From: Blautia hansenii
GTDB taxonomy: Bacteria; Bacillota; Clostridia; Lachnospirales; Lachnospiraceae
Direction of reading: 5' to 3'
Assembly (NCBI RefSeq): GCF_013304445.1
Contig: NZ_JAAITA010000002.1
Span: 1 to 64,000 of the forward strand
Length of the DNA stretch: 64,000 bases
Position 1 is the first letter of the stretch. Every line of letters starts with the position of its first letter. The position numbers and the translations under genes were made by a program. Under the pieces are notes generated by a model. It had not been told where the DNA came from. It saw only the letters and a program-made list of their open reading frames with translations, and did not search any database. This document shows, piece by piece, positions 51,834 to 61,316 of this stretch.

Positions 51834-52592
51834 TCATTCCACATTTATCTGTACTTCTACCGGACAATGGTCTGAGCCCAAAACTTCTGTGTGAATGGCT
51901 GCGCTAACCAGCTTATCTTCCAGTCTTTTAGACGTGCAGAAATAGTCAATGCGCCATCCTGCGTTCTTTTCTCTGGCCTTAAAACGATAGGACCACCAGG
52001 AATAAATTCCCGTTTCCTCCGGATAAAAATAGCGGAAGGTATCTGTAAATCCGCTTTCCAGAAATTCTGTAAATTTGCCTCTTTCTTCCTCTGTAAAACC
52101 TGCATTTCTTCGATTGGTTTTTGGATTTTTCAGGTCTATTTCCCGATGTGCCACATTCAAATCTCCACACATAATTACAGGCTTTTTCTCATCTAATTTC
52201 TTTAAATAAGCACGAAAATCATCTTCCCATTTCATTCGGTACTCCAGTCTTGCCAACTCACTTTGGGAATTAGGTGTATAAACCGTAACCATATAAAAAT
52301 TTTCATATTCCAGGGTAATGACACGTCCTTCCTGGTCGTGTTCTTCTATACCTATGCCGTATGTCACGGTAAGCGGTTTCTTTTTTGTAAAAATGGCGGT
52401 TCCGGAATAGCCCTTTTTCACCGCATAATTCCAGTAACAATAATATCCCTCCGGTGAAAAGTCTATCTGTCCCTCCTGCAGCTTTGTTTCCTGAAGGCAG
52501 AAAAAGTCCGCATCTGTTTCCTGAAAATATTCGGTAAAGCCTTTCTGCACACATGCACGCAACCCATTTACATTCCATGAAATAAATTTCAT
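51834..52592 (-). CDS. xth: Exodeoxyribonuclease III
   Basis: A 252-residue AP endonuclease/3'-5' exonuclease of base-excision repair. The start MKFISWNVNGLRA, catalytic Glu in LQETKLQ, the CGDLNVAHREID Asp-Asn loop and the terminal GSDHCPVE His motif are all intact. The frame extends 17 codons upstream, but AGGAG sits 7 nt before the ATG at 52592. The same transcript continues into selD. Confidence 0.95.
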   Translation of the reverse strand: MKFISWNVNGLRACVQKGFTEYFQETDADFFCLQETKLQEGQIDFSPEGYYCYWNYAVKKGYSGTAIFTKKKPLTVTYGIGIEEHDQEGRVITLEYENFYMVTVYTPNSQSELARLEYRMKWEDDFRAYLKKLDEKKPVIMCGDLNVAHREIDLKNPKTNRRNAGFTEEERGKFTEFLESGFTDTFRYFYPEETGIYSWWSYRFKAREKNAGWRIDYFCTSKRLEDKLVSAAIHTEVLGSDHCPVEVQINVE

Positions 52593-52686
52593 TATCGGTC
52601 TCCTTTTCTTGTCTTTTTGCACATCTTTCTTTTTATTATACACTATTTTTTCTCCCTTGCGAAGTCAAAAACTTTTGGTAAATCAC

Positions 52687-52716
52687 TTTACGAATCCCGA
52701 AAGCAGAGTATATAAT
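52687..52716 (+). promoter_or_regulatory. Promoter of the PurF paralogue
   Basis: TTTACG (52687-52692), 18 bp, TATAAT (52711-52716). Leader about 38 nt, divergent from xth. Confidence 0.6.
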
Positions 52717-52760
52717 AAGAAGTACATTAAAATTTGTTATGCAAGAAAAGGAGAACTACA

Positions 52761-54179
52761 ATGGGTGGAATATTTGGAGTAACTTCTAAGTCAAGCTGTA
52801 CTTTGGATTTATTTTTCGGAACAGACTATCATTCTCATCTGGGAACCAAACGCGGCGGTATGGCCGTATATGGACCAAACGGCTTCAGCCGCTCGATTCA
52901 CAACATCGAAAACACTCCCTTCCGTACCAAATTTGACGGAGATTTGGACGAACTGGAAGGAACTGCCGGTATCGGCTGTATTTCCGACAATGAACCACAG
53001 CCACTTCTGGTGCAGTCTCATCTGGGCAGTTTTGCCGTTACAACGGTAGGTAAAATTAACAACATGAACGAACTGGTAGATATTTCCTACAAAAATGGCT
53101 GTACCCACTTTCTGGAAATGAGCGGCGGCAGCATTAACCCTACGGAAATGGTGGCCTCTTTGATTAATCAGCAGGCAACTATTGTGGACGGTATCCGCTA
53201 TGCCCAGGAACTGATTCAGGGATCCATGACACTTCTGGTTTTAACTCCGGAAGGCATCTATGCAGCCAGAGACCGTATGGGACGTACTCCAATGATTATC
53301 GGGAAAAAGGACGGCGCACACTGTGCTTCTTTTGAAAGCTTTGCCTACTTAAATCTGGGCTATGAAACGTTGCGTGAACTGGGTCCCGGAGAAATTGTTT
53401 TCCTGACACCGGAGAGCGTGGAAACTCTTTCCCAGCCATTAAATGAAATGAAAATCTGTTCCTTCTTATGGGTATATTACGGATATCCTACCTCTACCTA
53501 TGAAGGCATCAACGTGGAAAATATGCGTTACGAATGCGGTAAAAAGCTGGCTCAAAGAGATGCGCAGAGAGATGATGTCAACCCGGACCTGGTTGCAGGC
53601 GTTCCGGATTCCGGTATCGCCCATGCCATCGGCTACGCCAATGAATCCGGCATTCCGTTCTCCCGCCCATTTATAAAATATACACCGACCTGGCCCCGTT
53701 CCTTTATGCCATCCCGACAGGAACAGCGAAACCTCATTGCCAGGATGAAACTAATTCCTGTGGAAGCTTTAATTAAAAACCGCAGCCTGCTGCTCATTGA
53801 TGACTCCATTGTCCGCGGCACACAGCTTCGGGAAACCACAGAATTTCTGTACAACAGCGGTGCAAAGGAAGTTCATATCCGCCCGGCCTGCCCGCCACTC
53901 CTTTTTGGCTGTCCGTTCCTGAACTTCTCCCGTTCCAAATCCGAAATGGATTTGATTACCAGAAGAATCATTGCAGCAAGAGAAGGGGAAACGGTCAGCC
54001 GTGAAGTGCTGGATACCTACGCCGATCCGGATTCCCAGAACTATAAAGAAATGCTGGAGGAAATCGGAAGACAGTTAAACTTTACTACCCTGCATTTCCA
54101 TCGGTTGGATGACTTGCTGTCCTCTATTAATATTGAACCTTGCAAAGTATGTACTTACTGCTTTAACGGAAAAAAATAG
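52761..54179 (+). CDS. PurF paralogue with altered glutaminase nucleophile
   Basis: A 472-residue protein of the amidophosphoribosyltransferase family. The synthase half is intact: LLIDDSIVRGTQLRET is the PRPP motif, and Cys residues in RPACPPLLFGCPFL and the C-terminal CKVCTYC resemble the iron-sulphur ligands of Bacillus PurF. The glutaminase half, however, begins MGGIFGVTSKSSC: the N-terminal nucleophile Cys of Ntn amidotransferases is Gly. Either it uses free ammonia or has become a regulator. AAAAGGAG precedes the ATG. The purEMND operon has no purF, but this gene is unlikely to be a normal substitute for it. Confidence 0.85.
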   Translation: MGGIFGVTSKSSCTLDLFFGTDYHSHLGTKRGGMAVYGPNGFSRSIHNIENTPFRTKFDGDLDELEGTAGIGCISDNEPQPLLVQSHLGSFAVTTVGKINNMNELVDISYKNGCTHFLEMSGGSINPTEMVASLINQQATIVDGIRYAQELIQGSMTLLVLTPEGIYAARDRMGRTPMIIGKKDGAHCASFESFAYLNLGYETLRELGPGEIVFLTPESVETLSQPLNEMKICSFLWVYYGYPTSTYEGINVENMRYECGKKLAQRDAQRDDVNPDLVAGVPDSGIAHAIGYANESGIPFSRPFIKYTPTWPRSFMPSRQEQRNLIARMKLIPVEALIKNRSLLLIDDSIVRGTQLRETTEFLYNSGAKEVHIRPACPPLLFGCPFLNFSRSKSEMDLITRRIIAAREGETVSREVLDTYADPDSQNYKEMLEEIGRQLNFTTLHFHRLDDLLSSINIEPCKVCTYCFNGKK

Positions 54180-54186
54180 CATAAAT

Positions 54187-54234
54187 AATTGCCGTACGAA
54201 ATACATAGTTAAACAATTGTTTCGTACGGCAATT
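54187..54234. terminator. Bidirectional terminator (purF-like / recO)
   Basis: A perfect 15-bp stem, AATTGCCGTACGAAA (54187-54201) with TTTCGTACGGCAATT (54220-54234). TTTTATTT follows on the plus strand and an A/T run lies on the minus side. It separates two converging genes. Confidence 0.9.
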
Positions 54235-54256
54235 TTATTTCCATATGCATCTAAGA

Positions 54257-55000
54257 CTACACCAGCAATTTTAGTATCTCCAGACTCCTAAATTCCTTCT
54301 CCACATACCGTTTCCGGTACGCCCGCATAACTCTTCCCACCTCTTCCAGCACTTCCCTATTCACGGTAAAGGAGTACAGTTTTTCCAGTTTGGCTGCAAT
54401 AATAAACTGCAGAGTATAGAGCGCCGAGGGGCTGATATGTATCAATCCTTTTTCCGCCTGGCCGCAGTTTTCACAGAAAACACCCGACTGTTCTACAGAA
54501 AACCAACAGATATTTTCCGTACTTCCGCAGTCTCTGCAGGCAAAAACCGAGGGATATTCCCCGTTTATTGTCATGGCTTTCAGCTCAAATACATAGCGTA
54601 TGAGGGCGTTCTCCATCTGCTGCTTTACCAGCGCTTTCAGCGTCACATACAGCAGGTTCAGCATCTGCTTTTCGTCCGTATTTTCACTGGAATAATACTC
54701 TGCCAGTTCCAGAAAATAAAAGCCATAATACACTCCCGGCTGTATAGAAGCCAGTTCTGAAAAGTATTCCATTACGGAAGCGGAACGCATCTGATACGAA
54801 GTTCTGCCCTCATACAAAAAGAACGAGCCAAAAACAAAGGGATTGGCCACCGCCAGAAGGGGGCTGTTCTGTCTTCTGGCCCCCTTGGCAAATACGGTGA
54901 TTTTCCCTCTCTCCTTCGTAAGCATCACCAGTCTTTTGTCATATTCTCCAATGGGCATGGAAGACAGTACCATGCCGGTCACAGTAATGAAATCGCTCAT
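54257..55000 (-). CDS. recO: DNA repair protein RecO
   Basis: RecO (247 residues) loads RecA with RecF/RecR. The N-terminal OB fold starts [30 protein letters not shown]; the C-terminal half has a four-Cys zinc site (CRDCGS... CENCG). Its ATG overlaps the era stop codon by one base (TGATG). Last gene of the M16C-era-recO run. Confidence 0.94.
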   Translation of the reverse strand: MSDFITVTGMVLSSMPIGEYDKRLVMLTKERGKITVFAKGARRQNSPLLAVANPFVFGSFFLYEGRTSYQMRSASVMEYFSELASIQPGVYYGFYFLELAEYYSSENTDEKQMLNLLYVTLKALVKQQMENALIRYVFELKAMTINGEYPSVFACRDCGSTENICWFSVEQSGVFCENCGQAEKGLIHISPSALYTLQFIIAAKLEKLYSFTVNREVLEEVGRVMRAYRKRYVEKEFRSLEILKLLV

Positions 55001-55905
55001 CAGATTTCCTTCTTGTCGTATCCGAAATTCTTAATCAGGTAATCACTGTCTCTCCAGTCCTTCTTTACCTTGACCCAGAGTTTCAGATTTACTTTCATAT
55101 CCAGCATTTTTTCAATCTCAAACCGGGCTGCACTTCCGATTTTTTTCAGCATGGCGCCTTGTTTTCCTATGATAATTCCCTTATGAGAATCCCGTTCACA
55201 GATAATGGTGGCATCAATATCTACCAGATTTCCCTGAGAGCGTTCTTTCATCCGGTCAATGGTCACTGCAATTCCGTGAGGAATTTCCTCATCCAGTGTA
55301 CGCAGCGCTTTTTCCCGAATCATCTCTGCCACAATCTGTCTTTGCGGCTGGTCTGTCACAGTGTCCTCATCATAAAACTGCGGTCCATAAGGCAGGTATT
55401 TAAAAATACATTCCAGAAGTGTGTCCAGGTTCTGGGAACGAAGAGCCGATACCGGTACAATCTCCGCAAAATTGCAGATATTGCGGTATGATTCAATAAA
55501 ACCCGCAACTTCACTTTTCTTTACGGTGTCCACTTTATTGATTACCAGAATCACCGGAAGCTTACACAGCTTCAATTGCTCTGCAATATGCCGCTCTCCT
55601 GCACCGATAAAATTGGTTGGCTCTACCAGCCACAGAATCACATCCGCGTCTTTAAAAGTTCTCTGGGCAACATTTACCATATATTCTCCCAGTTTGTTTT
55701 TAGCCTTGTGAATTCCCGGTGTATCCAGAAATACCACCTGGCCCCGTTCATCTGTATAAACCGTTTGAATTTTATTCCTGGTGGTCTGGGGTTTTCTGGA
55801 TGTAATGGCAATCTTCTGTCCGATTAAATGATTCATCAACGTGGATTTTCCCACATTGGGCCTGCCTATAATGGCTGCAAAGCCCGATTTAAAATCTGCA
55901 TTCAT
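55000..55905 (-). CDS. era: GTPase Era
   Basis: A 301-residue essential GTPase that binds 16S rRNA during 30S assembly. G1 [10 protein letters not shown]3 DTPGIH, G4 NKVD and the C-terminal KH domain ([15 protein letters not shown]) are present. AAGGAG precedes the ATG. It overlaps recO by one base and follows the M16C peptidase by 12 bp. Confidence 0.96.
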   Translation of the reverse strand: MNADFKSGFAAIIGRPNVGKSTLMNHLIGQKIAITSRKPQTTRNKIQTVYTDERGQVVFLDTPGIHKAKNKLGEYMVNVAQRTFKDADVILWLVEPTNFIGAGERHIAEQLKLCKLPVILVINKVDTVKKSEVAGFIESYRNICNFAEIVPVSALRSQNLDTLLECIFKYLPYGPQFYDEDTVTDQPQRQIVAEMIREKALRTLDEEIPHGIAVTIDRMKERSQGNLVDIDATIICERDSHKGIIIGKQGAMLKKIGSAARFEIEKMLDMKVNLKLWVKVKKDWRDSDYLIKNFGYDKKEI

Positions 55906-55917
55906 ACATTCTCCTTT

Positions 55918-58836
55918 TTACAGTAAGTGTCTGACCTCGCCAAACACCTTTTTCTCCTGTTCTATTTTCTCTTCACTGCCAATGACACAGATACGGTTCT
56001 GTTCCATCATGGCGTCTACAATGCCTGCCAGACGGCGTATATCTTCCGGCTGTGCATTTAAAATTTCGCTGCGCTCTTTCTGTAAGTCCTCTTCCGTCAG
56101 ATTGGAAAACCAGGCATTTAAAGACATATTCCCCTTGGCTGACGGAGTCAGAGGTGTGTCGATTTCGCTGATTGTTCCGATAATGTATTTTGTCATTTCT
56201 CTTTCATCTGCATCAAAAGAGCGGATAAAATCTCCTGTCTTTTTAAACACTGCCAGTGTTTTCGTAAGGTTCGGGTCGCGGTAAGATACCAAAAATCCGT
56301 CTCCGTTTCGTCTGAAAGAACTCATACAGCCATACGCACCGCCCTTCACGCGGATATTCATCCAGAGATATTCATAACTTAACATGACTTTCAGTATCCG
56401 AAGGGCGCCTGTATAGGCAAAACCTGCCTCCGCAAAATTGCCGGCCGCTGCTACATACTGCACCTGTCCGGAGGTTTTGAAGCCCTCGTTTTTGACTTCA
56501 AACTGTGTTTTTGTTGCTCCTGTTTTTACAGCAGAAGTATAAAGAACGCCCTTTAACTGCTCTACTTCTTTTTCCAGATATGCATATCCCTCCTCATCTG
56601 CCGTATAGCTTACCAACAGATTTTCCGGTCTGAAAACATAGTGCATCAATCCTTTGAGATTTGCAATAATCTCCTGCTTTTTCTCCTGAAAATTCTTTTC
56701 CATCTCATCTACAAATTTGTAAAAATCAATGCCTGCTACTCTTTCCTGGAAATTAGAATTTTCAGAAAAATAGGAAAGTGCCCGCATAACTGCTGTGCTG
56801 TGTCCGGCAGAAGCCAGGTTCATCTGCAGTCTGGATTTCATTTTTGCAAGGATTTCATAAAGCCGTTTTTCATCATCCAGATGAGAGGTACAAAGAATTT
56901 CTCTTATCATTTCAAAAACAAAGGGTAAATCTTTATACAAAGTTTTCGCCCGAATCCCCATCACTTGTGTGGTCTTTTGGTTGTCCTTTGCATCTCCGAA
57001 TACCTGAATTCCAAAGGCAATTCCACCGCTTCTGGCATTGATTTCATTAAACAGTTCTCCGTATTTGTAATGTTCCGTATCTACATAACCTAGCACGGAT
57101 TTCAGAATTCCGAGATAGGGAATCAAATCCTGAGGTACCTGTTTTGTATCAAAGAGCAAATCCAGATACCCGATGCCGTTAGTATAAAGGTTGTGGTGAA
57201 GAATCCGGGTATCTCCCACCTTTTTTTCTGTATTGTATAGCTTTGCCGCTTCTGTGCCGATATCGCTTCTTTTCAGCAGTGGAATGGTACGAAGGGCTTC
57301 CTCTGTCTCCGGCTCATCCTGGTATTTCTTTAAGTGTCTGGTATCTGCAGCAATTTTGCTGATTTCCTCTTTGCTTAAAGATGCTTTGTAAGCCGCCAGT
57401 TTTTCTTCCAGCTTTTTGTCTGTTTCCGCAGCCAGTCCTCTTTTGGGATTTACCACTACAATAGAAGCATGGGTATTCTCCAACAGATATTTTTCAATCA
57501 GTTCTTCAAAGTATCCGGTATCTGCTTTTGCTTTCAATTTTTCGAAAATATCCAGACGCATTACCTGGTCAAAAGGCCGGTTATCATCATATAACCAGCT
57601 GTCAAACACGTCAATGCCGTACATCAGTCCTTTGGGGAAGGAGGAGAAGTCCGCCTCACGGAAACGGAATTCCATATAATTAATGCCCGCTGCAATGGCC
57701 TTTTTGTCTACTCCGTTTTTCACAATCTCTTTCAGTGTATCCTGAATCAGAGACACAAAGCGTTCCTTATCCTCAGGTCTGGCATTTTTCGCTACAATGG
57801 AAAAGAAGGGCTGATAGATACCGTCTTCATAAGAGCCCATAATATCCTTTCCGATTCCCTTATCTAAAAGCACCTGCTTTAAAGGCGCCCCGGGTGCGCT
57901 TAGAAGGGTATAATCCAGCACTTCAAAGGCTGTACAGGTTTCCACATCCAGGCTGTCTCCCACAACCACATTGTAGGAAAGGTAGGAATTATTTTCCTCC
58001 GGCTCATTTTCTGTAATAGAATATTCCATTTCCAGTTCCCGCACCGCCTCAAAGGGGTTTTGCCGGGGAATTTCCGAGTGTACGGGAATTTCATCATATT
58101 TGCCCAGATATTCCTTGTCCATCCAGTTCAGCCGCTCTTCCATGTCCATGTTTCCGTAAAGATAAATATAGCTGTTGGCCGGGTGATAATAGCGGCTATG
58201 GAAAGAAAGAAAGTCGGAATACTTCAGCTCAGGAATATATTTCGGGTCGCCGCCGGACTCTACACCATAAGGAGTATCCGGAAACAGAGAATTGAAAATT
58301 TCTCTTTCCAACACGTCCTCCGGTGAGGAAAAAGCGCCCTTCATTTCATTATAAACCACGCCATTTAACGTAATCGGCCCGTCTTCCTCTTCCAGTTCAT
58401 AGTGCCAGCCTTCCTGACGGAAAATTTCTTCTTTTTCATAAATATTTGGAAAAAATACCGCGTCCAGATACACATGCATCAGGTTTTTAAAATCCTGTTC
58501 ATTGCAGCTGGCAATGGGATACATGGTCTTATCCGGATACGTCATGGCGTTCAAAAATGTATTCAAGGAACCCTTCACCAGTTCTACAAAGGGGTCTTTT
58601 AACGGGTATTTTTCGGAACCGCACAATACACTGTGTTCCAAAATATGCGCCACACCAGTACTGTCGGAAGGCGGGGTGCGGAAAGCGATATTAAATACTT
58701 TATTGTCATCATCGTTTTCCAGAAGCATCACTCTTGCACCGCTTTTTTTATGTTTCAGCAGATAACCTTTTGAATGAATATCCGGGATATCCTGCGTCAA
58801 TACCAGCTCATAAGCCGGAACCTGCTCGATTCTCAT
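55918..58836 (-). CDS. M16C-family zinc peptidase (PreP/Cym1-like)
   Basis: A 972-residue metallopeptidase with the inverted zinc motif HILEH (64-68) and the distal Glu region near residue 140, followed by three further M16 domains, the last two usually inactive. Relatives (presequence protease, falcilysin) degrade short peptides in a closed chamber. AGGAG lies 7 nt before the ATG at 58836; 12 upstream codons in the frame are unlikely. No signal peptide, so cytosolic peptide turnover is inferred. First gene of the run into era and recO. Confidence 0.92.
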   Translation of the reverse strand: MRIEQVPAYELVLTQDIPDIHSKGYLLKHKKSGARVMLLENDDDNKVFNIAFRTPPSDSTGVAHILEHSVLCGSEKYPLKDPFVELVKGSLNTFLNAMTYPDKTMYPIASCNEQDFKNLMHVYLDAVFFPNIYEKEEIFRQEGWHYELEEEDGPITLNGVVYNEMKGAFSSPEDVLEREIFNSLFPDTPYGVESGGDPKYIPELKYSDFLSFHSRYYHPANSYIYLYGNMDMEERLNWMDKEYLGKYDEIPVHSEIPRQNPFEAVRELEMEYSITENEPEENNSYLSYNVVVGDSLDVETCTAFEVLDYTLLSAPGAPLKQVLLDKGIGKDIMGSYEDGIYQPFFSIVAKNARPEDKERFVSLIQDTLKEIVKNGVDKKAIAAGINYMEFRFREADFSSFPKGLMYGIDVFDSWLYDDNRPFDQVMRLDIFEKLKAKADTGYFEELIEKYLLENTHASIVVVNPKRGLAAETDKKLEEKLAAYKASLSKEEISKIAADTRHLKKYQDEPETEEALRTIPLLKRSDIGTEAAKLYNTEKKVGDTRILHHNLYTNGIGYLDLLFDTKQVPQDLIPYLGILKSVLGYVDTEHYKYGELFNEINARSGGIAFGIQVFGDAKDNQKTTQVMGIRAKTLYKDLPFVFEMIREILCTSHLDDEKRLYEILAKMKSRLQMNLASAGHSTAVMRALSYFSENSNFQERVAGIDFYKFVDEMEKNFQEKKQEIIANLKGLMHYVFRPENLLVSYTADEEGYAYLEKEVEQLKGVLYTSAVKTGATKTQFEVKNEGFKTSGQVQYVAAAGNFAEAGFAYTGALRILKVMLSYEYLWMNIRVKGGAYGCMSSFRRNGDGFLVSYRDPNLTKTLAVFKKTGDFIRSFDADEREMTKYIIGTISEIDTPLTPSAKGNMSLNAWFSNLTEEDLQKERSEILNAQPEDIRRLAGIVDAMMEQNRICVIGSEEKIEQEKKVFGEVRHLL

Positions 58837-58924
58837 AGTCTTTCCTCCGTATTCTTTTCTGTCTTCATACATAGCATATAGTATAACACAATTTATGTTT
58901 TCTTGATAGGGGTTTTCCTATCAG

Positions 58925-58980
58925 AAAAGGCAGCCAAAGCCACCCGCATTTCAAAAATGCCGATGTCCAGGCCGCCTTTT
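58925..58980 (-). terminator. Terminator after the PRT-like gene
   Basis: On the minus strand AAAAGGCGGCC pairs with GGCTGCCTTTT across a long internal arm that itself can fold, and ends in a T run. It lies just past the stop codon of the gene at 58997. A 30-codon frame running through it lacks a ribosome site. Confidence 0.7.
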
Positions 58981-58996
58981 TGCATTTTGTTTTCAT

Positions 58997-59644
58997 TTAC
59001 AATTTTGAATAACCGTATCCATTTACAATGGCATCTATCCTTTCTTTTCGCTGACACATGGGGCATTTTTCCGCCGGATAAGATTCATAATCGGGAATGT
59101 CCTGCTTATCATATACTGCATTTATTTCAATTCCCGCCACTTTGTTCACCGCACTGAAAATTGCGGAGACTCCCTGTATTTTGCCCCCATAATACAGCAC
59201 GGTTTCCATACACTGCCGCAGTGTTGTCCCCGTAGTAATGGAACCCATCAAAATCACCGTATTCCTGTTTTTTACCATGTTTTGCGTATTATCCCTGAAA
59301 AGCATTTGCCCATTGGCATGAAATTCCGGTGTTACAATGTAAATGGTCTTGTGCGCATTCATGGATAAAACACCGGCTTTGGCCAGTTCCTCTGCCAGAA
59401 AGGCACCTACAACTTCCAATCCGTCCAGACAAATAATACTGTCTACCGGTGTTGTCGCCTCATATTTGGCAGACAGCAGCCTTGCAATTTGGGCCGCCTC
59501 CGCACATCTGGTTTTCATCGTGGTCATATCCAGATAATGAGTGATATGGGACTGGGACGTTATAAAATGTCCCGATATAATTTTCAGCTGAATCTTTTCG
59601 TCCCCTTTTGCATACGCCTTAAACATTCTTGCCTCCATATCCAT
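58997..59644 (-). CDS. Orotate-phosphoribosyltransferase-like protein with altered PRPP motif
   Basis: A 215-residue protein with the PRT fold: SGHFITSQSHITHYLD at the N-terminus, DSIICLDGLEVVGAFLAEELA in the middle and a C-terminal CPMC knuckle. In catalytic PRTs the PRPP loop has two acidic residues (as in EDVTTSG of the PyrE here). Here the same place reads VILMGSITTGTT, with Met-Gly instead. It may therefore bind a nucleotide without making one. GGAGGG lies 7 nt before the ATG at 59644. Single gene with an extended -10 TATAAT upstream. Confidence 0.78.
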   Translation of the reverse strand: MDMEARMFKAYAKGDEKIQLKIISGHFITSQSHITHYLDMTTMKTRCAEAAQIARLLSAKYEATTPVDSIICLDGLEVVGAFLAEELAKAGVLSMNAHKTIYIVTPEFHANGQMLFRDNTQNMVKNRNTVILMGSITTGTTLRQCMETVLYYGGKIQGVSAIFSAVNKVAGIEINAVYDKQDIPDYESYPAEKCPMCQRKERIDAIVNGYGYSKL

Positions 59645-59772
59645 AAAAATCCCTCCCATCTTTTGACAGAATATCTCTTTTTTCTGCTATTCGCCTTCAA
59701 ATTTTCTGATAATTTAATTATATCACGGTTTTTATGCAAAAGAAACAAAAATCTTTTCTTTTATATTTTTTC

Positions 59773-59801
59773 TTGACTATCTGGAAGTAATGTGCTATTT
59801 T
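59773..59801 (+). promoter_or_regulatory. Promoter of the leader-peptide/CNNM unit
   Basis: TTGACT (59773-59778), 17 bp, TATTTT (59796-59801). The stretch 59645-60008 has no large gene: it holds this promoter, a small leader ORF and a terminator, plus the leftward promoter of the PRT-like gene. Confidence 0.65.
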
Positions 59802-59839
59802 ATTGCTTAATCAAAAAATGAAAGGAAGTGAAGATTTTC

Positions 59840-59911
59840 ATGGACGACGATCCTGATACGAATTGTATTAAAACACTGATTTCCTCTCCATGTGAGATTA
59901 TGAATAGATAA
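59840..59911 (+). CDS. Leader peptide with acidic-proline start
   Basis: A 23-codon ORF beginning MDDDPDTNC and ending CEIMNR. GGAAG lies upstream at about 12 nt. Its stop codon TAA shares its last base with the first base of the following terminator stem. The string of Asp with Pro at the N-terminus is the kind of sequence that destabilises translating ribosomes at low Mg2+ (as in enterobacterial MgtL). The gene after it is a CNNM/CorC-family transporter, the family of Mg2+ exporters. A regulatory leader is the simplest reading; its translation is not proven. Confidence 0.55.
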   Translation: MDDDPDTNCIKTLISSPCEIMNR

Positions 59912-59968
59912 CGGAACAGCTGCACAGATAGCATTACTGTCTGTGGGGCTGTTCCGTTTTGCATTTTA
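59911..59968 (+). terminator. Intrinsic terminator between leader ORF and CNNM gene
   Basis: ACGGAACAGC (59911-59920) pairs perfectly with GCTGTTCCGT (59948-59957), with an inner ACAGA/TCTGT helix, then TTTGCATTTTATTT. It sits between promoter and CNNM gene, so it must be read through for expression, as in attenuation. Confidence 0.8.
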
Positions 59969-60008
59969 TTTCACAAACTTTACAATTTTATCTTACAGGA
60001 GGAACATT

Positions 60009-61301
60009 ATGATTAGTTCATTTTTTTTATTAGCAATACTTATTTTACTAAATGCTGTTTTCGCAAGTGCGGAAATTGCAGTCATTTCCATGAATGAAAC
60101 AAAGTTGAAAATGCTCACAGAACAGGGAAACAAGAAGGCTGTAAAACTGACGAAGCTAACCCGGCAGCCGGCACGTTTTCTGGCAACCATTCAGGTAGCC
60201 ATTACCCTGGCAGGCTTTTTAAGCAGTGCCTTTGCAGCGGACTATTTTGCCCAGCCTCTGGTGGACACGCTTCTGCAGGCAGGCGTGCCCATCTCGGAAC
60301 AGGTGTTAAGTTCGCTGTCTGTTATTGTCATTACCATTGTTCTATCTTATTTCAGCCTGGTTTTCGGAGAACTGGTACCGAAACGAATTGCTATGAAAAA
60401 GGCAGAAACTCTGGCCTTATCCCTGGCGGGGATTCTGTATACGGTTTCTAAAATCACCGCCCCTCTGGTATCTCTTTTAACGGTATCTACCAATGTAGTT
60501 TTAAAACTGCTCGGCATAAATCCGGAAGAAACGGAAGAACAGGTAACCGAAGAGGAAATCCGTATGATGCTTTCAGAAGGCAGTCAGCAAGGTACCATTG
60601 CCAAAGACGAAACAGAAATGATTCAGAATGTTTTTGACTTTAATGACACCAGTGCAGAACAGATTTGCACACATCGAATTGACGTACTTTCTCTAAATTA
60701 CGAAGACAGTTTAAATACATGGGAAACTATTATTTTTGACAGCCGTCATACTTATTACCCTGTCTATCGGGAAAATACGGACAACATCGTAGGTATTCTG
60801 GATACCAAGGACTACTTTAGAACAAACACCAAAACAAGAGAATATATTCTGAAACATGCCTTGGATACTCCCTGGTTTGTACCCGAGAACATTAAGGCAA
60901 ACGTACTGTTCCAGGAAATGAAGAAATCCAGAAAATATTTTGCCGTGCTGATAGACGAATATGGCGGCATGTCTGGAATCATCACCCTTCACGACCTGAT
61001 TGAGGCTCTGGTTGGTGACTTATATGAACTGGAAGATGATTTGCAGCGTCCGGAAATTATACAGATATCAGAAAACACCTGGAACATTCTGGGCAGCGCC
61101 AGTCTTGACGATGTAGCAGAAGCCGTAGGTATCAAGCTGCCTGTTGAACGCTACGATACTTATAACGGGTATGTCTGTGATATTATAGGACGAATCCCAA
61201 ACCGCGGAGAAAGCTTCACCTGTGAGGCTGATGGACTGAAAATACAAGTACATACGGTGGAGAATCATTGCATTGGGGAGACTACGGTCACGCTGGCGTA
61301 A
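60009..61301 (+). CDS. CNNM/CorC-family transporter (hemolysin family)
   Basis: A 430-residue membrane protein. The N-terminal CNNM (DUF21) domain has about four helices (LLNAVFASAEIAVISMNETKL, FGELVPKRIAMKKAE), followed by two CBS domains (about 205-320) and the C-terminal CorC_HlyC domain. Relatives such as MpfA of Gram-positive bacteria export Mg2+; some annotated 'hemolysins' belong here. The long frame upstream runs through the terminator; AGGAGG lies 6 nt before the ATG at 60009. The gene sits behind a leader peptide and terminator, hinting at ion-responsive attenuation. Confidence 0.9.
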   Translation: MISSFFLLAILILLNAVFASAEIAVISMNETKLKMLTEQGNKKAVKLTKLTRQPARFLATIQVAITLAGFLSSAFAADYFAQPLVDTLLQAGVPISEQVLSSLSVIVITIVLSYFSLVFGELVPKRIAMKKAETLALSLAGILYTVSKITAPLVSLLTVSTNVVLKLLGINPEETEEQVTEEEIRMMLSEGSQQGTIAKDETEMIQNVFDFNDTSAEQICTHRIDVLSLNYEDSLNTWETIIFDSRHTYYPVYRENTDNIVGILDTKDYFRTNTKTREYILKHALDTPWFVPENIKANVLFQEMKKSRKYFAVLIDEYGGMSGIITLHDLIEALVGDLYELEDDLQRPEIIQISENTWNILGSASLDDVAEAVGIKLPVERYDTYNGYVCDIIGRIPNRGESFTCEADGLKIQVHTVENHCIGETTVTLA

Positions 61302-61316
61302 ATATCTCCTCTTATC

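Noticed and set aside
58900-58996. Thirty-codon ORF after the PRT-like gene
   Set aside because: It coincides with the terminator stem and lacks a ribosome site.
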